Assembly (NCBI GenBank): GCA_018882825.1
Contig: VERC01000068.1
Location: forward strand, 1-9,947
DNA: 9,947 nt
Reading direction: 5' to 3'
Source: Acidimicrobiia bacterium
GTDB taxonomy: Bacteria; Actinomycetota; Acidimicrobiia; Acidimicrobiales; Acidimicrobilacustridaceae
The position numbers and the translations under genes are program-made. Positions 7,301 through 9,947 of the stretch are shown piece by piece (the stretch's first letter is position 1; every line of letters begins with the position of its first letter). Below the pieces are notes generated by a model that was not told where the DNA came from, did no database searches, and saw nothing but the letters and a program-made list of their open reading frames with translations.

Positions 7301-7856
7301 GGAGCGCCACCAGTTCCTCGAGCAGCAACTGGAGGACGTGAAGGAGAGCCGACGGGAGTTGGCCAAGGTCATCCGGGCCATCGACGGCGAGATCGTGAGC
7401 GTGTTCGCCGCCGCCTTCGCCGATGTGGCCGCCAACTTCGAGGCCCTGTTCGAGATGCTCTTCCCGGGCGGCCAGGGTCGATTGCGACTCACCGATCCCG
7501 ACGACCTCCTCGCCACCGGCATCGAGGTCGAAGCCCGCCCGTCGGGGAAGAACGTGCGCAAGTTGTCGCTGCTGTCCGGTGGTGAGCGCTCGCTCACCGC
7601 GCTGGCCTACCTGTTCGCGGTGTTCCGCAGTCGACCGTCGCCGTTCTACGTGATGGACGAGGTCGAGGCCGCGCTCGACGACATCAACCTCAGTCGCTTC
7701 CTCGGTCTCGTGGCCGAGTTCCGCAACGATGCGCAGCTCGTGATCGTCACGCACCAGAAGCGCACGATGGAGGCCGCCGACTGCCTCTACGGGGTGTCGA
7801 TGCAGCCCGGCGGATCCTCCAAGGTGGTCAGCGAGAAGGTCGCCTCGAAGGCCTAG
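4389..7856 (+). CDS. smc: Chromosome segregation/condensation ATPase SMC
   Basis: SMC is the core of the SMC-ScpAB condensin, which extrudes and organises DNA. The 1155-aa product has normal family length and the full head-arm-hinge-arm-head layout. The N-terminal head has Walker A GPNGSGKS (31-38), R57 in the SAVRSQKMDDVIFAG loop and Q143 of the Q-loop (ISQGQID). Two long coiled-coil arms flank a hinge at about 496-655, which begins GVLGTLLDLVEVDAGWE. The C-terminal head has the signature LSGGE (1062-1066) and Walker B FYVMDE with D1090 and catalytic E1091. ATG 4389 overlaps the mutM stop (ATGA arrangement), with GAGGT at 4372 and AGG at 4382 upstream; a frame opening at 4305 lies inside mutM. 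The arms and hinge are almost free of lysine. No ftsY follows; a converging operon does, sharing the stop CTAG. Confidence 0.98.
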   Translation: MYLKRLTMKGFKSFADTTDLELEPGVTVVVGPNGSGKSNVVDAIGWVLGAQAPSAVRSQKMDDVIFAGTTKRAALGRAEVSLTIDNSSGMLPIEFNEVTITRTLFRSGDSEYALNGVPCRLLDIQDLLSDSGVGRQQHVIISQGQIDAVLNARPEERRAIIEEAAGILKYRRRKEKSERRLASTEGNLLRLQDLLREVRRQLRPLERQADAARRHGAVVDELTALRRWIAGRELDSLRTRLADGSRQRAELAAEEERLRRTLAELDTRVVSVEAELTAMGGDDLGDGLAQYESLNERARGLSALLTERRRGIDRLRGASVDQDVIASLEAEADRLASELTQVETEAATFAPLAAELAEAEEVLAAERLAFEGEWSAGVPAPTGAAAEVRGELAALRTAAERGREERDRVAARAATLVEKLAGLAAEVDGLRSELSESESAELPLVESMEVAESRRAGADAAVDSARTQQRVAESELHAWQAREEALALALDEARSRAGAERLADVDGVLGTLLDLVEVDAGWESAFEAAAADALVAVVVDGIEAGRRALDALSSGALSGAVLAIGASRRPRPRPAVGEPLRDHVRARRDDVEGLLDALLGDVVVVDGEWTAALDLALTHPEAVVVTRDGDRFAVSGWRMGAAGTGATGAALAVAIERSRIASLRLAEIEEVLVGAEREATAAAEAETELARLLDANDARLTLAGDRLQRLESERHDLSAESDSLALHLAELSERVQREDARIVELESLLPELEQADAELVDSARRMAEARARLEELAGEVGSRRSDLELRSVAVAERREFLAGRLAEVEERLEGAAAERAAAAERRRSLEIAQRALERLGVLVQERAAVVRERLDDHRERRRLQSEAARAVAARLDELRRARAAEERSLAEVRERIQRVEIAHAETELRIEAAVEALRRDLDCEPEVAIAASMPELPEGVTAAARVRELERDLRLMGPINPLALEEFEALQERHQFLEQQLEDVKESRRELAKVIRAIDGEIVSVFAAAFADVAANFEALFEMLFPGGQGRLRLTDPDDLLATGIEVEARPSGKNVRKLSLLSGGERSLTALAYLFAVFRSRPSPFYVMDEVEAALDDINLSRFLGLVAEFRNDAQLVIVTHQKRTMEAADCLYGVSMQPGGSSKVVSEKVASKA

Positions 7857-8812
7857 GGCAGTCGGTTCGACCAGGCCAGGGCCAGCCCCGAGGCCAGCAG
7901 CAGCACGGCGATGCCTCCACCCACGAACCACAGCACCAGCGAAGACTGCCCGGTGTCGTAGCCGATCGACGATCCGATGCGGGAGTAAACATCGCGCAAC
8001 TCGCCCTGCGTCTCGGCCCGGTACGAGTTGCCGCCGGTGGCCCGGGAGATCTGGGCCAACGCATCGGGATCGACGGGGACGCTCACCACCTGACCGTTGT
8101 CGAGGGTGACCGTGCCGTTGGGCGTGCCGAAGGCGATCGTCGACACCGGCACGCCCGCATCGACCGCGTCCTGGGTGGCGATGGCATTCGGCGTGCCCTT
8201 GGTCGTGCTGCCGTCCGACAGCAGCACGATGGCGGCCGGCACCGCCGCGCCGTCGGGCGCGGGAGGAACATCGGCCAGGGCATCGAGCGAGGCGTCGATG
8301 GCGTCGCCGATCGCCGTGCCATCGGCCAGGGGCACGTCCTCGATGGCCACGCGCACGACGTCGCGGTCGGTGGTCGGTGTCACGCGGATCCGGGCCGACC
8401 CGGCGAACGTGACGAGGCCGACGTTGACCTGCGGAGGCACATCGTCGAGGAAGGAGATCGCCGCGTTCTTGGCCGCTTCGATTCGACTCGGCCGCACGTC
8501 GGTGGCCTCCATCGACAGCGACACGTCGAGGGCGAGCATCACCGTCGCCCGTTCGCGTGGCACCTTGATGTCGTGCACCGGCTGGGCCAGCGCCACGAGA
8601 AGCACGGCCATGGCCACGAGTTGCACGACGGCCGCCACATGGCGACGCCATCCGGGCCGACGCGGGGCCACCGACTCGAGCAGTTCGAGATTGGTGAAGC
8701 GCACCGCGTACCGCGCCCGGCGACGCTGGAACAGCACGTAGACGAGGCCGAGCACGACCACGAGGCCGAGCAGCAGGAGTCGCCACGGTGAGAGGAACGT
8801 GAAGCCGCTCAT
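7853..8812 (-). CDS. Membrane-anchored VWA-domain protein (BatA-like)
   Basis: The 319-aa product has a hydrophobic N-terminal segment (about 9-28), a short basic linker (QRRRARYAVRF), a second membrane helix (about 58-77), a von Willebrand factor A domain (about 88-270) and a final membrane helix (about 291-313). The MIDAS metal site is intact: D96-x-S98-x-S100 (LDVSLSM), T166 in LADGTAIGD and D200 in LLSDGS. Proteins of this layout (BatA, also Aer family) are encoded with MoxR and DUF58 partners and are thought to help assemble or chaperone envelope or metal-containing complexes; the precise client is not known. The ATG (8812-8810) overlaps the upstream DUF58 stop by 4 nt, with GGTGGG as a probable ribosome site. 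The gene ends on a CTAG shared with the converging smc. No second VWA (BatB-like) or TPR gene follows. Confidence 0.92.
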   Translation of the reverse strand: MSGFTFLSPWRLLLLGLVVVLGLVYVLFQRRRARYAVRFTNLELLESVAPRRPGWRRHVAAVVQLVAMAVLLVALAQPVHDIKVPRERATVMLALDVSLSMEATDVRPSRIEAAKNAAISFLDDVPPQVNVGLVTFAGSARIRVTPTTDRDVVRVAIEDVPLADGTAIGDAIDASLDALADVPPAPDGAAVPAAIVLLSDGSTTKGTPNAIATQDAVDAGVPVSTIAFGTPNGTVTLDNGQVVSVPVDPDALAQISRATGGNSYRAETQGELRDVYSRIGSSIGYDTGQSSLVLWFVGGGIAVLLLASGLALAWSNRLP

Positions 8813-9774
8813 CGCCCACCCACCATGGCCTCGGAACCGCGGGCCGCGGCCCGGGACAGCGCGTCGATGCGGTCACGGCGACCGGAGACGAACCGGGCCA
8901 ACTCGAGGAGCCAGTCCCGGTCGGTGCGCAGGAGGAGATGGTCGGCGCTGGTGGCGCGGATCCGTGTGGCGATGGCGGCGCGTTGGGCTGCCGCCGCGTC
9001 GGCATAGCGCGCCCGGAACCGCTCGTTGCCGGTCGGCACCTCGATCTCGCGACCGGTGACGGCATCGTGCAGCACCAACATCCCGACGTCGGGCAGCGCC
9101 AGTTCCACCGGGTCGACCACCTCGATGCACAGCACGTCGTGGCGCAGGGCCACCGACCGCAGGGCAGCGTCCCATGGACCGGGGTCGAGGAAGTCGGAGA
9201 TGACCACGACGAGGCCGCGCCGGGTGGCGGTGCCGGCCAGTCGTCGCAGCCCACCGTCGAGATCGGTGCGTCCGGGCCGGGGGTCGTCGAGGGCACCGAG
9301 GATCCGACGCAACACCGCCTGCAAGTGGACCCGACCGCTGCGAGCGGGGATCGGCGTCGACGCGCCGTCGGGCCCGATGGTCATGGCGCCCACGCGATTG
9401 CCCGTCCGGGCGGTGAGGAAGCCGGTGGCGGCCGCGCCCACGAGGGCCAGATCGCGCTTCTCACAGGTGGCCGTGCCGAAGGCCAGCGAGGCCGAGGTGT
9501 CGACGAGGAGCCACGTCTCCAGTTCGCGGTCGGCCACCGTGTCGCGAACGTGGGGTTCGGTGGTGCGGGCGGTGACGTTCCAGTCGATGCGGCGCACGTC
9601 GTCGCCCGGTTGGTAGGCCCGCACCTCACCGGGTTCCGAGCCGTGTCCGGGCGTGAGCCCGCGGTGATCGCCCTGCAGCAGTCCGTCCAGCCGGCGTGTC
9701 ACCGACAGTTCGAGTCGGCGCAGCAGTTCCGCGGCCGGAGTGCCGTCGATCGAGGGATCCTTCGTGCGCTTCAC
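8809..9774 (-). CDS. DUF58 domain protein
   Basis: The 321-aa product carries the DUF58 signature: RAYQPGDDVRRIDWNVTART (residues 52-71) followed by a VWA-like fold that begins LLVDTSASLAF, with D92, S94 and S96 forming a complete D-x-S-x-S triad. A later strand LVVVISDFLDPG also fits the fold. No membrane helix is visible, so it is probably cytosolic, as in the shorter actinobacterial DUF58 proteins. The GTG start (9774-9772) overlaps the MoxR stop by 4 nt (GTGA), with no clear Shine-Dalgarno sequence, which suggests translational coupling; the 3' end overlaps the VWA gene by 4 nt. DUF58 proteins are regular partners of MoxR ATPases and VWA proteins. The molecular function of the family is not established. 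Confidence 0.93.
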   Translation of the reverse strand: MKRTKDPSIDGTPAAELLRRLELSVTRRLDGLLQGDHRGLTPGHGSEPGEVRAYQPGDDVRRIDWNVTARTTEPHVRDTVADRELETWLLVDTSASLAFGTATCEKRDLALVGAAATGFLTARTGNRVGAMTIGPDGASTPIPARSGRVHLQAVLRRILGALDDPRPGRTDLDGGLRRLAGTATRRGLVVVISDFLDPGPWDAALRSVALRHDVLCIEVVDPVELALPDVGMLVLHDAVTGREIEVPTGNERFRARYADAAAAQRAAIATRIRATSADHLLLRTDRDWLLELARFVSGRRDRIDALSRAAARGSEAMVGGR

Positions 9775-9947
9775 CGGCCGGCGACCGCGGTCGGGTCCTG
9801 CGAAGGGGCCACCACCGGTGCGTGCACGGTGGACAGCAGTCGGGCCACGACCTGTTCCACCGAGCGACCCTGGGCCAGCGCCTCGTAGGAGGGCACGACC
9901 CGGTGGCGGAGCACATCGGGGGCGATGTCGAAGACGTCCTGTGGCAA
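9771..9947 (-). CDS. MoxR-family AAA+ ATPase, C-terminal fragment (cut by window edge)
   Basis: Only the last 58 residues are in the window; the N-terminal ATPase core lies beyond base 9947. The visible part reads LPQDVFDIAPDVLRHRVVPS, then YEALAQGRSVEQVVARLLSTV, then HAPVV. This matches the C-terminal lid of MoxR ATPases, whose family pattern is P-DV...A..VLRHR....EA...G......IL..V..P. A tail of about 12 Ala/Pro/Val-rich residues follows. MoxR proteins act as ATP-driven chaperones for VWA-protein-linked complexes. It ends by a 4-nt overlap with DUF58, so the three genes form one minus-strand operon whose promoter must lie outside the window. The call rests on the short motif plus gene order. 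Confidence 0.85.
   Translation of the reverse strand: MPQDVFDIAPDVLRHRVVPSYEALAQGRSVEQVVARLLSTVHAPVVAPSQDPTAVAGR

Noticed and set aside
6134..7597. 487-codon minus-strand open frame, a Ser/Arg-rich product
   Set aside because: It is wholly antisense to smc. Its serine/arginine repeats are the complement of the Glu/Ala/Arg-rich coiled-coil codons and show no family motif.
7853..7870. Bidirectional terminator at the smc/VWA junction
   Set aside because: Only a 3-bp inverted repeat (GCC-TAG-GGC) is present, with no T-run on either strand.
7050..9296. 748-codon open frame on the minus strand
   Set aside because: It runs antisense through the 3' third of smc and out of frame through the VWA and DUF58 genes. 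Its translation is low complexity (R, G, H, A) with no domain, which is typical of spurious open frames at high GC.
1..9947. CRISPR array, tRNA/rRNA, insertion sequence or phage genes
   Set aside because: No spaced direct repeats, tRNA-like cloverleaf, transposase or phage protein motifs were seen; coding density leaves no gap above about 106 nt.

Overview
The window is a GC-rich, almost gap-free stretch of chromosome. It reads as housekeeping DNA from a high-GC actinobacterium, most likely of the Acidimicrobiia. The grounds are the coding style (GTG and probable CTG starts, arginine in place of lysine, G/C at third positions), the actinobacterial order rnc-mutM-smc, and a DUF177 protein of the divergent, cysteine-poor type. 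The lineage is inferred from gene content and protein character; no search was run.

The plus strand (1-7856) carries one closely packed series of genes. In order they are: the 3' part of a helical/coiled-coil gene with an acidic disordered tail; a DUF177 (YceD-like) protein; ribosomal protein L32 (rpmF, 59 aa); phosphate acyltransferase plsX; acyl carrier protein acpP; ribonuclease III rnc; formamidopyrimidine-DNA glycosylase mutM; and the chromosome condensation ATPase smc. Spacers are 3, 58, 14, 106 and about 4 nt, then rnc/mutM overlap by 8 nt and mutM/smc by 1 nt. The two larger spacers each hold a GC hairpin and share the identical 12-mer CCCCGCCCGGGG. PlsX and ACP work together: PlsX makes acyl-phosphate from acyl-ACP for phospholipid synthesis. 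DUF177 and L32 are a widely conserved pair tied to the large ribosomal subunit. RNase III, MutM and SMC act in RNA processing, DNA base repair and chromosome organisation.

The minus strand (9947-7853) carries a second operon that converges on smc: the C-terminus of a MoxR-type AAA+ ATPase, a soluble DUF58 protein, and a membrane-anchored von Willebrand factor A protein (BatA-like) with an intact MIDAS motif. Each junction is a 4-nt start/stop overlap, so the three are probably translated in a coupled way. This is the known MoxR-DUF58-VWA module. The last gene and smc end tail to tail on a shared CTAG, whose four bases complete a TAG stop on each strand.

No RNA gene, mobile element, CRISPR array or phage feature was seen, and no gene-free stretch exceeds about 106 nt. 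I found no convincing new biological system. The points most worth a second look are the missing canonical start codon of rnc, the repeated hairpin motif in the two spacers, the 4-bp convergent overlap, and the nearly lysine-free SMC arms.
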